NCBI GenBank assembly: GCA_002633005.1
Contig: NMRA01000054.1
Coordinates: 125,492-189,491, forward strand
Source of the DNA: Phoronis australis
Lineage: Eukaryota; Phoronida; Phoronidae
Length of the DNA stretch: 64,000 nt
Direction: 5' to 3'
Of the stretch, positions 1 to 10,924 are shown piece by piece (within the stretch, counting starts at the first letter, position 1; every line of letters begins with the position of its first letter). The translations under genes were made by a program, and so were the position numbers. Below the pieces are notes generated by a model. It did no database searches and was not told the origin of the DNA. It worked only from the letters and a program-made list of their open reading frames with translations.

Positions 1-727
1 ACGCGTTGTGCAATACATATATTGGGAGTCTTTTAAGTGATTTAAGCCGGTACTCGGCTCAATTTCAGACGGGAGGCATACGGACAAGACGCTCAAAATG
101 GTGGCCTTTTCAAGACCAATTTAATTCTCTACGAAAAGGGCCGTCTTCTGACATATTGCCTTCGAAATGGTGCGTTTTTTGTCACAATTCCGTACGGAAA
201 AGTACTTTCTCCAACACAATTCCCGTTAAAACACTGTGAAATTGGTCTCAAATTGTTCTTTAGTCAATTTTTAGGTGGTTTTAAAAGAGGAGTACATTCG
301 TATCACATGAAATCATGCTTTACAAGTAGGCTTTTTACAGCATTTCATTTTATGTGCCAAGCATAAACGTCACAACTTTCAGATCAGTAGCAAACTGATC
401 TAACTAGACACCAAGTTTATATCGGTAAGTTGTCTACATCCAACGTTCGCTTCTCGGAGAGAACACACTCGGTTGCCTGAAGTGAATTTTTATCTTTACT
501 TAAAGTAATACACATGGTCCAACACAGACGATGAGCTACATGTATGTACATGGAATACAAATTTGCAAACATACCGGTAATACATGTAGCGGCTAACGTC
601 TCCGCCTAGTAATGAGGCGCAGAGATTTTGCTTAGCAAGGGCATATGGCTCAGGATTCTTTCACCTCGCGAGCACAAGCCTTCCAAATATGTGGGTGCGG
701 TGAACTAAATGCTAAGAGGATAAACAA
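1..727. other. gene-free stretch at window start
   Basis: Only short open frames with no domain, signal peptide or convincing splice sites on either strand. The sequence is AT-rich and intergenic in character. No repeat boundary was recognised. Confidence 0.5.
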
Positions 728-858
728 CCCCCTCGGCCTTCACGATCCATGACCCCCTCAATCCACGACCCCCTCGACCCAAAATCCCCACGAGCCACGA
801 CCGCCTCGACCCATAACCCAAACGAGCCAAGACCCACAACCCCCTCGACCTACGGGCC
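728..858. repeat. degenerate C-rich tandem repeat
   Basis: Irregular repeats of about 20-25 bases built on CCACGACCCCCTCGACCC run across this block. The reverse complement of the same motif (GATCGAGGGGGTCGTGGGTC) occurs once at about 1868-1887, so the roughly 1 kb between them is flanked by inverted copies. This may be a low-copy satellite fragment or the ends of a decayed foldback element. Confidence 0.5.
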
Positions 859-970
859 TCTGGCAATAGATGTATCGTTGCGCTCTTTACACATTTCATA
901 ATCATATTATGTCGCTGAGTGACTTTCCCCATAAGACTTACCTACACGCGAATCTGCTCTTGCTCAAGTC

Positions 971-1360
971 AGAGACCGGTCTCAATCTTTTTACTCGAAA
1001 TAGAACTCGAAATTATGTTTGGCATTTTCTATTCTACTTTTGTGCGAAGTCAAGGTTAGTGTCTATTATTCTATGCTCGAGTACATAATGGCTTACATGA
1101 ATAATTTATTAGGAAAATTACAGTTGATAAACCCAACATTAAGGCTAAATGTTAGAGTTTGAACTCGAAATTTCGAGTTTTTACTCGTGTTTGTAGCACG
1201 ACTATAAGGGTGATCAAGAGCAAACTTGGACTAGAAACTCACATGCGCAAACTATAATGTATTTGAACACAGTCTGATAACCACTTATCTTGAGTTCGCA
1301 CAAAAGGAGCAGAGAACAAGCCAAAAATAATTTCGAGTTCGTTTCGAGAACAAGGATCTG
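971..1360. repeat. foldback (MITE-like) element, copy 1
   Basis: A roughly palindromic unit rich in ACTCGAAA/TTTCGAGT words with a central CTCGAAATTTCGAG palindrome. It is homologous, in opposite orientation, to the element at 24679-25081. The left end reads GACCGGTCTCAATCTTT, matching the terminus of the other copy. The right end is eroded. A 19-bp direct repeat with one mismatch (952-970 and 1356-1374) brackets it. Confidence 0.7.
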
Positions 1361-1374
1361 CTCTGGCTCAAGTC

Positions 1375-2055
1375 TGGTGGCTCACTAAAGTGGCGACAAT
1401 ATCATCTGAAATAGCGGATTGTGAGCGTGCTATCCTTTTCACGGAAATAGTTCCACGAGCAGTTACCAATGGCCCTAAACGTGAATGCACATAATTTCAC
1501 ATTTTTTTATTATTTGCTTTCTGTTGTATACTCGTTAACAATACACTCCATGTAACGTTGAGATATTTTAGTTAACAGTTTGTTTTTTTCAAATTGTACT
1601 TATTGAAGAAATTGCATATTTGTCGGTTCCTCGCGTTCTCCCAAAAAAGCTTGAGCCTGCCATTCACTGAAGAGCAGACGAAACGATTACACTCTGTAAC
1701 GTTGTTAGGTTTTTTATTTGATTTGATCACGTTGTTTTTTTTTCCGCTTTCAAACTTGGCGAATCGACTCGTTTAGCAGGGAAAAGTCAGTCGAGCTCAC
1801 GGTCAAACTCGTTGGTGATGTAAGTCAGCGCTTGTTCTAGGATCAGATCGAGTAACTTGTGTAGACCGGATCGAGGGGGTCGTGGGTCAATTTAGAACAT
1901 TCCTGGAATTATTGTATCACTTGATCACTTGAAAACAACGACTAGCTCTCCCTTGTTCAAATGGCCGGTGATCAAAATGTGTTGTCTGACCTTCAAAAAG
2001 CGATGACCTCACGCTATAAACTAGTTGCCTGGACCCAAAACACGATGACCAGAGA
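1375..2055. other. gene-free stretch
   Basis: AT-rich DNA with short T-tracts and no supportable coding or RNA feature. The only recognisable element is the inverted copy of the C-rich motif near 1868-1887. Confidence 0.45.
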
Positions 2056-2135
2056 TCAAACAGGACGGCCGGACTTCCTCAGAGATTCCACTTTGAATGT
2101 CTGGAAGTGACATCTAGCGTTTATTTTTCGCACTC

Positions 2136-2300
2136 GCTTTAGGTTCGGCCAATCATTTTTAGGTGAGGCTATCTGATTTCGAGGTACCGGCCAGCCCTTT
2201 TTGAGGTCCGACCAACAAGTTAGAACATCGGCCATTTGGTTTTGTAGTTCAACTAGCTGGTTTCGTAGTACGTGCAAGTGGTTTTGAAGTCCGACCAATT
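2136..2300 (-). repeat. degenerate 21-bp tandem repeat encoding heptad-like peptides
   Basis: About eight diverged units of 21 bases, typified by GGTTTTGAAGTCCGACCAA, lie in tandem. Because 21 is a multiple of 3 the minus strand stays open (frame spanning 2056-2298) and reads as seven-residue repeats such as LRNQLVE and LQNQMAD. No start context, splice sites or partner exons support a gene here, so I call it a satellite-like array or a remnant of a repetitive coding exon. Confidence 0.5.
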
Positions 2301-3165
2301 GCTGATTACCCCCTTGTTAACGGTTGTAAAGATGATTCATCGTCGGTTTTTGGCGAACGTATGCGCACCAATCGTACATAAAGTGACCCTGTACACTGTT
2401 CACTTGTTTACCAGTATGTGAGAGTAGCCTACTCAACGAAAACAATGCACATGGCACACTCTAACTATGAAACGCAAATTTCCACCGAAGGTGTTACGCT
2501 AATAAGTTTCTTGAATAAGCAGTAACTGAATCATTGGATAATTTTATTGAGTCGTTACTTCCTTATTTCAACTAGACATGAGAACCCACCAATGCAGAGG
2601 GGTGTGAGTAGTATGATAGCAGAAACTCACAACAGCGCCCGTTTATACCGTGTTCCTTGTGAACAGAAAAAAGACCATTCTATTAACATTAGACCCTGTG
2701 TCACTTTTACAGCGACAGTTTGGTGGTGACATCCATCATGAACAGTCTTGAGCTTCTTGATCAATTAACTCTTTAAAATTTTTTTGACAAAGCACATAAA
2801 ACCACTGAACTTTTATGTGCTGTTGCGAAGATGAGTTCCATATGGAGCAAAAACAAATCTTACCTGCTTTGATAACAGATAACCAAAACACTATCAAGAC
2901 GAGTAGCCGCATTTTCGCCAGCTGTGGCCGACAAACAGCACCTGTTCGCAGTCTCGACTCAGGCTGTAGAATGTTTCCCTCGCAGTTCCTGTTTTCATTT
3001 ATAAACGGTTCCAGATCATGTTGACTCGGCTTTCTCGCAATGACCTTTGCGTTCCGAGGGGTCACTACTCATTCTTACTTAGACTAGATTGATAAAAATC
3101 TTACGACGAAGTATCTTTTATTTCTTGAAATTATATACAACGTATGAAATTCACCATAGTTACCC

Positions 3166-3608
3166 CAGTGCCGGGTTGCATGAAACAGTCCCAATAGGGA
3201 CTCAACTAAGTTCGCTAAATATTTTGCCTGTTTGTGTCTTTTTTGTACACAGATGTAATCTTTTTCTATCATTTCATCATTATTATGAGCTCCTCTTTGT
3301 TCAATTAAATTTTCTAATACCACTTCTAAGTACTGATCCCTGAATTCAATGACAATAAATAGGGCCGGACTTAGTCCTTAAGTTAGGTGCGCTTAATGAA
3401 AAGATGCTTATTTATTTTCGATAACATCGAGAATTCAACGTCAAGTTCACTCTCGATTTGTATCAAAACCAATAATTGACTTAGTAATGAGACTAAAACA
3501 ACATTAATAAAGGACAATCAGTGTTTTCGACAAGTCCACTAATACGCAGTAGATTTAGGGAATTTAGTTGAGTCCCTATTTGGTACTGTTTCATGCAACC
3601 GGGCACAG
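3166..3608. mobile_element. MITE-like element with ~40-bp terminal inverted repeats
   Basis: The left end (from GTGCCGGGTTGCATGAAACA near 3169) recurs as its reverse complement ending near 3606, giving about 40 bp of near-perfect terminal inverted repeat that includes ATAGGGACTCAACTAA. The 440-bp size and lack of coding sequence indicate a non-autonomous DNA transposon. A clear target duplication was not found, so the superfamily is unassigned. Confidence 0.7.
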
Positions 3609-5832
3609 GGTGATATTCACACAATATTCGGCACGACTTAGTCTTTGCACCACGCAGGGAGTGTGGCTTCTGTTGTTTCTATCAATGACGTGTTTCAGCA
3701 GACTGCGTGAATTTGATACACTAACAACAAAGCGATCTACTGTTGGCGGAGACTGGCCCTGCTAGACCGTTAATCGGGTCTTTCTTAAAATTACTTCACG
3801 AATATTAAGAGGAAATCCGAAGCTAGAATCACACTGTTGCATTACTTCCAGTTTACAGGCACAATATTCCCGTCTCACCCATAGTTCATCGTCAACTTGT
3901 TCCAAACATAACGTTTTGAGCTGTATGTGGAATCTTATTGTAGAAATTTCAGCCATCGAGCAAGAATCATCTGTCCAAAGGGCACAAGTACGTCACTAAT
4001 CTAAGTAAGAAACAGAGTTTTACAGGCTGCGTAAATATTCTCACGTTGCTGTTGAGTTGTCAGTCTATTTCATTGTTTCTCAATCATCAATATCATCGCG
4101 AGTGGTATAGCTACTTCTTAAACGTTTAATGCTGTCATATTCACTTTTAAACTCATTAGATTATTCCGTGAGGATGTTTTTGTTTTATTCAAATACTTGA
4201 TTTTGTTAAAACGTGTTTCTATTATGTTGTCATGTTTAAACCAATCCGATCCATTGTTAATTTCTATCTCTCGCTTGATTTCCCTGCAAACTGAGCTGGA
4301 AATTTGATAGTGATGTTGTAACAGTCAGTGAGCAAAGTTATTCTAATCGAAAACTAACATGGCCAACAAGAGTTGTCACGGTAGTCACTGTCGTGTGCCA
4401 AATGTACGGTCCATATGGTTGATAACTGAGAATCAAATTGAAAGGGTTAATGTACACTGGATAAGTTGTGTCATTTATTGCAAAAACGTTTGTATCATTT
4501 ATTCATAACAGGGTCTTGAAATTTGCTAATTATCTCATGAAAACCATGATATATCCATGATACATTTTACCTACTCAGTATTTATGGGTTTGATAGTTTT
4601 ATCGATGTTATTACTATAGCAGATTCTTGATGTTTATTTTAACTTGTTTTGGCTTTCATTTGAGTCAGTGACAGTGGCACATCCGGTGCATCCAAACATG
4701 TATATGGTAAACTAGAGCAAGGAACTATATACATAGAGATGACACGACTGTACTCGCAAGCCAGACAGCACGTGACACGCCGTCCGCCATTTTGATGATG
4801 AACGCTATGTAAACAAAAGCACAGTGGCCTTATGGAAGCCGGGGAATTTTCAGAATAAAATTTGAAATTTTAAGTACTGGTAACATAAAGCATTAATGTA
4901 AATATATGACCCTTGCATTTCTTAATAAACGGTCATACATGTATAAGCCATTGCAAAGACAAAATTCCTAATGCGTTGGCTGAAATTCTCAAGGAGTGCC
5001 GCTAGGGCCTGGGAGGTTTTGTAGGCTCAGTCGAAAAGACAATCACTGTATCAAATGTATCAAGTTTAGAAAATGATATTATACAGCAACATGATTAACC
5101 TTTTTCGTCGTTATAATGGTATAGTACCTAATTTTCAAATGTTTATAAACCGACAAGACGATCAGCTGTCAAGGGGGCCGCTCCTCCATCGCGCCATTAC
5201 ATCACTGTATTCCTCAAGATTTCAGTATGGGCCTAAAAATTCTTTGACCCGACGCCACGTGATTTATTCCAACAAAAAGATTTAAGACATGCGTTCATGT
5301 GAAACACTTGAACACTAAGTAGAAGAAATTAATAGAATCCCATGGAAATCGATGAACATACAAACAGCAGTATGCGTGCGTGTGAAGTCGTGTCATTGTA
5401 TGCAACAATTGACCAATGGAACTGCACATGTTTGTGTACAGTTGCATATTCGGAATTGAGGGCATAGGCCAATTTGAATAACAGTTGGGAGCAAAATTTT
5501 GCGAAAGGATAGAGTTATAGAAACTTAAATGTTAACATTATGTATTTCAATGAAAAAAGAAGAATGCACAAGTGACACCAAAAACACCCGGTACTGGTTG
5601 GTAAGGCACGCACATATACATCCTTAGTCGCGTGTGCCGGTGAACACCTTTGCTTGGACGGCCGAAGCCGGAGGTCCCGTGTCTACCTCAGGTAATACCA
5701 AGGAACAATAATTACATTAATATGAATACGTTTTTTCAAAAAAATAAAACGCATGTAAGGGGTGCTGAGTTGTCTCAAGGAAAATTACTTCCAGTGATAC
5801 GCTCATAGCTTTTCTTTAACTATCTAGTATTA
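3609..5832. other. gene-free stretch
   Basis: No exon, RNA gene or bounded repeat that I can support. Open frames are all under 75 codons and lack recognisable motifs. Confidence 0.45.
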
Positions 5833-6753
5833 CAGTGGCGGATCTAGGATATCACTGATAAGGGGGGGCAACACTTTGTGTCGGGCATCCAGCTCAAAAT
5901 ATAGGGGGGCTCGAATTTCTGGGGTCTGAGCCCTCCCTCTCACAAACACACACGCACACACCCGCACACAAACTACAAGTGTCCAATATTGTTTCAGCCG
6001 CATGATAATTACCAGGGTTAGTTAATAAACTCACGCTCGTGCTGTTTTTTGACGGCATCCATTCACACAGAAACAACACAATCAGATATTGTAACCATTT
6101 CAAAAAATAAAGTTTTCATTTATTTCAAAATATGTTTAATTTGAAATATTGCCATCACGTAGTAAAATCACACTGTGACAGTAAAAGGGAAATCTCTGTC
6201 TGGTACAAAGTTCGTACTGGTATATGCACTTCACTTCAGCAAAAGTCAGATTTCAACCAACTCTTATTTAATCCCTCAATTCAGTTGGATCTGACATTTG
6301 CTGGCACAAAATTTTGTTACTATTATATTTATATTGACAACACTCAATGGTCGTTAACTGTACCCGCCATGTCCTGCATACCCAGGCATTAATAAATTGT
6401 AAATAGCAGAAGACCATAAACAGGACAGAATATAAAAATGATGATTTTCCTCAAGTAAGACGGTTTCAGATTTTAATAGCTTGCCAGGCTACATAACATT
6501 TGTCCCATCTCTTGAAATCTACAGAAACAACCCATCTACCGTCCCAATATAACATTGTGTGGTGTAGTATCCCTTCCTTCGATCCTGCCCTGTTCCCAAT
6601 AACCTGGCTATTTTTAATAATTCTTTGAATTGGTGTTCACTCTGTTAAAATGCCCAACTATTAATCTTGTAGTCACTTTTTGTTCTTCTTTATTGCTAGA
6701 AACTGAAACAATATATATCTTGGAGAGAACATAAGGTCACTAAACCCACATCG

Positions 6754-6913
6754 GCAGTACTGTAGTGGGGCGCAGTCGCACGTAGGCGCAGCCAACCACC
6801 TTTTGACATTTGAACGTAGTGCCTATACGCACCGTAAGTTACGTTCCGTGCTCAAGGTGACACGGTAGGTTTTGGGCGCCTACTTACCTCCAATGTTACC
6901 ACTACAGTACTGC
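6754..6913. mobile_element. 160-bp MITE with 6-bp target duplication
   Basis: Terminal inverted repeats GCAGTACTGTAGTGG and its reverse complement bracket 160 bp, flanked by ACATCG on both sides (6748-6753 and 6914-6919). It sits inside the hAT-type element and so inserted later. It contains no coding sequence. Confidence 0.75.
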
Positions 6914-7120
6914 ACATCGGACTAAGAAGGAAAGTCAGGTTAAAGGCCACGAAAAATCCGACTTCAATGGGTGTTCTAGGGACCAAATGAAGTTGAACAA
7001 TATTGTTTCTGTGATCGGATTCTCACCCACAAAATCATTCTATTTCAGTTTCAATTTTACGTCTCTAAAGATCAAAAAAAAATATCAATGATCATAGGCG
7101 GATTTAGGGGGGGGGGGGCA

Positions 7121-7304
7121 NNNNNNNNNNNNNNNNNNNNNNNNNNNNNNNNNNNNNNNNNNNNNNNNNNNNNNNNNNNNNNNNNNNNNNNNNNNNNNNN
7201 NNNNNNNNNNNNNNNNNNNNNNNNNNNNNNNNNNNNNNNNNNNNNNNNNNNNNNNNNNNNNNNNNNNNNNNNNNNNNNNNNNNNNNNNNNNNNNNNNNNN
7301 NNNN
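7121..7304. other. assembly gap (run of N)
   Basis: 184 undetermined bases. The gap starts directly after a G-homopolymer, a common cause of assembly breaks. Confidence 0.99.
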
Positions 7305-7640
7305 TAAAGAGAATGGAACCTGAGTGACGATGAAAAAACAGAAGCTGCTGGTAAGATGTGAATTTTAATCGAAGCCTTAGTGAATCACTCAGAAACTCGC
7401 AATACTCTCTTTGTCAAACCTTAACTTAAGACGATTTCCAAAGCAATCCCGTCATTATTGCCAACACGAAAAACGGATTTGGTCTTTTGGGCATTTGAAG
7501 ACTATTTTAAATACGACAAATTTGTTAAGAATTTATGGCACAAAATATAAAACGTATAATAAGCATTACGAAAAGAAGTAGGTTTCGCGCGCAAACGCTG
7601 TGGACCATAAACGAGTAGGTCTTTTAGTATGAGGTTACTA

Positions 7641-7715
7641 GTTAAATCGTGGTGGTGTAGTGGTAACGCACGCGCATTCTAACCGCCAGGTCGTGAGTTC
7701 AAGTCTTCGGTACGT
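7641..7715 (+). repeat. tRNA-like sequence, probably a SINE head or tRNA pseudogene
   Basis: The stretch has an A-box-like GGTGTAGTGGTAACGC and a B-box-like GAGTTCAAGTC with tRNA-like spacing. The acceptor and anticodon arms do not pair well, so it is not called a functional tRNA gene. Confidence 0.4.
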
Positions 7716-8198
7716 TCAGTTTTCCTTTTTGACACGTTCTCCGTTTTTTTTTCTTGAATAATACTTCAGGAATCAAGGAAAATGCTTGATTTTTAGAGGT
7801 AAAAACAGAAAAATTTCCTCCCCCCCATTCGGTGCTATGCGCATCTACAATCGTGGTTCAGTTTGCGCAAATGCTTACAGCCGGACAAAATGTTGGGCCC
7901 CCCCTTGTGATATCCTAGATCCGCCACTGATGATTCTGGGTCTAATACCAGAAGTCAAACTTTATTTTTGATGTTTTCTGCTATAACTAAAGATAAGTGT
8001 TAAGACCCTTTAATGCTGTGCTCAAGTATTTAATGATTTTCTTGGATGATTTTCTAAAAATCCCAGTTTGCACTTGATGATCCTGACATTAAAGCTATGA
8101 GTTTTTGCTTGAAATCCCGTGTTGTTACCAATATTAGTTCCTAGATACTACACAGTAGCCTACACACGGCATCTCGATGAACATGGTTCATCAGCAAG

Positions 8199-8381
8199 AT
8201 GGCGGACCACTCCGCTCAACGAAAACCACTTGATGTCAACTCTAGCTATATTTATCTCATTGAACTAGAGTGCGTTCTCACGTCTATGGAACGCTTTCCC
8301 AACATTGATGAAGAACCAAGTCAATGCCTGTCCCGGCGTTCACGTGATGTGAACATCACGTTTGCACAGTCGACCCATTCT
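8199..8381 (+). CDS. candidate first coding exon, unknown protein
   Basis: An ATG in a strong initiation context (AAGATGGCGG) opens a 61-codon frame beginning MADHSAQRKPLD, which reaches a good splice donor (TCTTT followed by GTGAGTGT) just before an in-frame stop. Local base composition is more balanced than in the flanks. No domain is recognisable, and no phase-compatible second exon could be assigned because transposons fill the next 7 kb. It could be the first exon of a gene with a long intron, or chance. Confidence 0.3.
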
Positions 8382-8759
8382 TTGTGAGTGTCTTGGAGAT
8401 TAAGCACGATATATTACACACTAGACCGTCGTATGCTGTCCAAAACCGGCCGTGCTTTCCTAGGTTGTTTCCCAGCCGGTGTTACCAAAGAATTCCCTGG
8501 GGACTGTTTCATGAAAAGTGACACAAGACGTTTGAATATGTTTCAGTTAAGACAGGAAAACGAGATAAATTATGATCAAAGACGAAAATTTAAGAAAGAT
8601 CGTTTCATTATTGGTATTTATTAACACTGAGAAATTTAGTCGGGTTTGGACAAAGGTGAACATACAAACAACATTTTCGCCACCTGTTACGAATTCAGGA
8701 AAGTAAGCGAGGCGTTGTGTGAAATACGGCTCCAGCATAACCTTGTCATTAGAACTCTA
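8382..8759. other. no gene seen; possible PLE 3' flank
   Basis: AT-rich sequence between the candidate exon and the recognisable end of the Penelope-like element. It may include untranslated 3' sequence of that element. Confidence 0.3.
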
Positions 8760-9207
8760 AATGGGGATTACAAAAAAGAACTAAAACCCAAAACTGGACT
8801 TTTATTTCAGCTGAGCGACGTTGCGTCATCATCGCGAGGACTTTCAATAGCTAATACCGTGGTGGCGTTCGGCGTATACGTGTAATGATGATACGCAGCC
8901 CGCGATCCCATGCCTTTTGGAAAGTTGGAATCTCTAATCGGCATTCAACCTGTTCATACATGGGCTTCATAACCCCACGTTTGAACCAGTTTTACTCACG
9001 ATCCAAAATGCGAACATCACTGGTGTCAAATGAATGTCCTGCAGTCTTGACACGAGATACTTTTGAAAGACTCCTTGGTTCCATCCAGGTAGAGATCAGT
9101 GCATCCCGTGTCCTCCCACATAATACCATAAACCACATTGGAGGCTTTTCCCTGGGAACTTGTCTTTCACCCGGACCCACTTGGTACCTGAGAGAGCTGA
9201 TGGGTTT
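8760..9207 (-). pseudogene. Penelope-like element, GIY-YIG endonuclease part (broken)
   Basis: Read on the minus strand, this piece carries decayed motifs of the C-terminal GIY-YIG endonuclease of Penelope-like retroelements: a VVYGI-like core, a YIGxT-like DLYLDGTKES, and the downstream SDVRILDRE. Frame changes and stops are frequent. It is the 3' portion of an element whose reverse transcriptase lies at 10925-11940. The LTR element at 9208-10924 interrupts the two parts. The last 3' bases match, in inverted orientation, 12480-12560 of the neighbouring PLE copy. Confidence 0.75.
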
Positions 9208-9344
9208 TGTCAAGAATGACTTCTTGATGATTTTATCTATTCTGAGAATTGTGCCTTATTTGGGCCCAACTACACGTTTAAAACTATTGGTTAGTTTAAC
9301 TCCTCCTACTCATACCATGTGATTACTACACGTGGCTGCATGAC
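9208..9344 (+). repeat. 5' LTR fragment of the BEL/Pao element
   Basis: These 137 bp align collinearly with the first 137 bp of the 3' LTR, then identity stops abruptly after GGCTGCATGAC. The rest of the 5' LTR and adjoining internal sequence were therefore lost in one deletion. Confidence 0.85.
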
Positions 9345-9500
9345 GTCAACAGATGTAAAAAGGAAACGATTAATATATAAGCAGCATTCGGCGCAAATAC
9401 CACTAGAATTCAATCTACACGGGTAACATCAATCAGCCTGCACTCAAGGGATGGGCCGATTGAGAATTCTACACTCATCGTTCCAAGAATCCTCACTCCT

Positions 9501-10007
9501 ATGAGAAATTACGTACCGCCCACGGTGACAGCACAACTAGACCTGGCCAAACACGTGAGCAGTTCGGCATTCGACATTGACATCCTGATCGGCGCTGATT
9601 TCTACTGGACCATTGTGTGCGACCACGTCATTCGCGACGACGGACCAATGGCCGTCCAAACCAAATTTGGATACATGATTTCCGGCCCCACCCACTTGCC
9701 AAGTCACGTGAATACATGCGCCTCCTTCAAGGTTATGATTGACAGCCCCGATGACATCACAACTGGGAGTTGGAAACTATTGGAATCGACGACCCCACAT
9801 CATGCGACACAAAATTTGTCATCATTCGACAGTTACCGAGAAACGCTACAACGCGATGACGTCACGGGACAGTACATCGCGACCCTACCATGGAAACAAG
9901 ACCACGAACCCTTGCCAACCAATTACGCACTGGCAAACCACAGAACTCGCGCTATGGTCAAACGGCTCACACCTGAGAATTTACAGCATTATGACAACAT
10001 AATATGA
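9501..10007 (+). pseudogene. BEL/Pao polyprotein fragment (aspartic protease region)
   Basis: This 168-codon frame contains IDILIGADFYWTIV and TKFGYMISGP, matching the conserved IDLLIGxDxYW...KTxxGWxxSGP region at the end of the BEL/Pao protease and the start of reverse transcriptase. The frame ends at a stop, and the reverse transcriptase continues beyond it with further breaks. The start codon given is only the first ATG in the fragment; the polyprotein began upstream. Not expected to be functional. Confidence 0.8.
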
Positions 10008-10199
10008 GAACAACTACAACGCAAATTCATTGAAGAAGTCCACAACGACAATCCAACCACAAGTCATTATTTAACACATCACCTGTACAAAAGGACTCAA
10101 CCACAACACATATCCGGATAGTATACGACTGCAGGGCAACCCAGTCTCAACCAATACCTGGACACAGGTTAATGTCTGCTTGGAGACCTCGCATCTATT

Positions 10200-10560
10200 C
10201 CCCTACGCTTCCGAGTACACGAAACAGGCACTTCAAGCGACATTGAAAAGGCATTTCTCAACGTTTAGTTAGCTCAGCAGGACCGAAATTACACCAAATT
10301 TCTCTGGCTGTCCAATCCACACGATCGGAACAGCGACTTCAAAGTTCTACGCTTCTCCTCTGTACTGTTTGGATCATCGTCCTCACCGTTCATTCTAAAC
10401 TCGGTGCTATAACATCATTGAATACAAATCATCATTCATCAACGTGACTAATGATATTTATGTTGACAATATTGTACGCAGCATGCCCCGAGGCAATGCA
10501 AACCAATACTACACAGCAATCAACGAGTTACTTGATACAGCTGGCTTCCATTTATTTACT
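10200..10560 (+). pseudogene. BEL/Pao reverse transcriptase fragment (stops and frameshifts)
   Basis: In shifting frames the sequence shows DIEKAFLNV, a RNYTKFLWL block, a FGSSSSPFILN block and YVDNIV at about 10459, the usual order of Pao-type reverse transcriptase motifs. Interrupting stops and the YVDN in place of a YVDD-type active site mark it as decayed. Confidence 0.75.
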
Positions 10561-10687
10561 TAACATTTGCATGTATCATGTATTCTTATGTAAACGATGT
10601 AGTTAGCCTCCTATATTACCTAGTTTAACGTTCATTGTACCTAACCGTATCACACTTGTGTTTGTTAACATTTTTCTGGCGGCGGAG

Positions 10688-10924
10688 TGTCAAGAATGAC
10701 TTCTTGATTATTTTATCTATTCTGAGAATTGTGCCTTATTTGGGCCCACCTACATGTTTAATACTATTGGTTAGTTTAACTCCTCCTACTCGTACCACGT
10801 GATTACTACACGTGGCTGCATGACTGTATTATTATATTGTAGTTTCTGTGCAAATAAAATCAGTTGTTCTTTTAACCTTACACGAACCAGTTATCACTTT
10901 TGCTCTACCAATTCATTCCACACA
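10688..10924 (+). repeat. 3' LTR of the BEL/Pao element
   Basis: This 237-bp LTR begins TGTCAAGAATGAC and ends CACA before the GGTTT target duplication. An AATAAA signal lies at 10853-10858. It is complete, unlike the 5' copy. Confidence 0.85.

Larger units (their letters stand above)
5833..7929. mobile_element. hAT-type DNA transposon, probably non-autonomous
   Basis: The left end CAGTGGCGGATCTAGGATAT and the right end, its reverse complement ending CCGCCACTG at 7929, form a perfect 23-bp terminal inverted repeat. CAG(N)GGCGGATC termini followed by G/C homopolymer are typical of invertebrate hAT elements. No transposase motif was seen. An assembly gap lies inside, as does a second GGCGGATTTAGGGGG end near 7097, so two related copies may be fused. 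The flanking 8-mers do not match, which fits a chimera or a decayed insertion. Confidence 0.7.
9208..10924 (+). mobile_element. BEL/Pao LTR retrotransposon, internally deleted
   Basis: The element is bounded by the direct target repeat GGTTT (9203-9207 and 10925-10929), starts TG and ends CA. The 3' LTR is 10688-10924 (237 bp). The 5' LTR survives as 9208-9344 with about six differences. Internal sequence is only about 1.3 kb and holds a BEL/Pao protease segment and a decayed reverse transcriptase segment, so gag, integrase and much of pol are missing. It inserted into a Penelope-like element: the interrupted PLE reads on across the insertion. Confidence 0.85.

Noticed and set aside
7641-7715. 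tRNA gene
   Set aside because: A and B boxes are present, but acceptor and anticodon stems do not pair. The same applies to 37102-37176 and 46010-46092.
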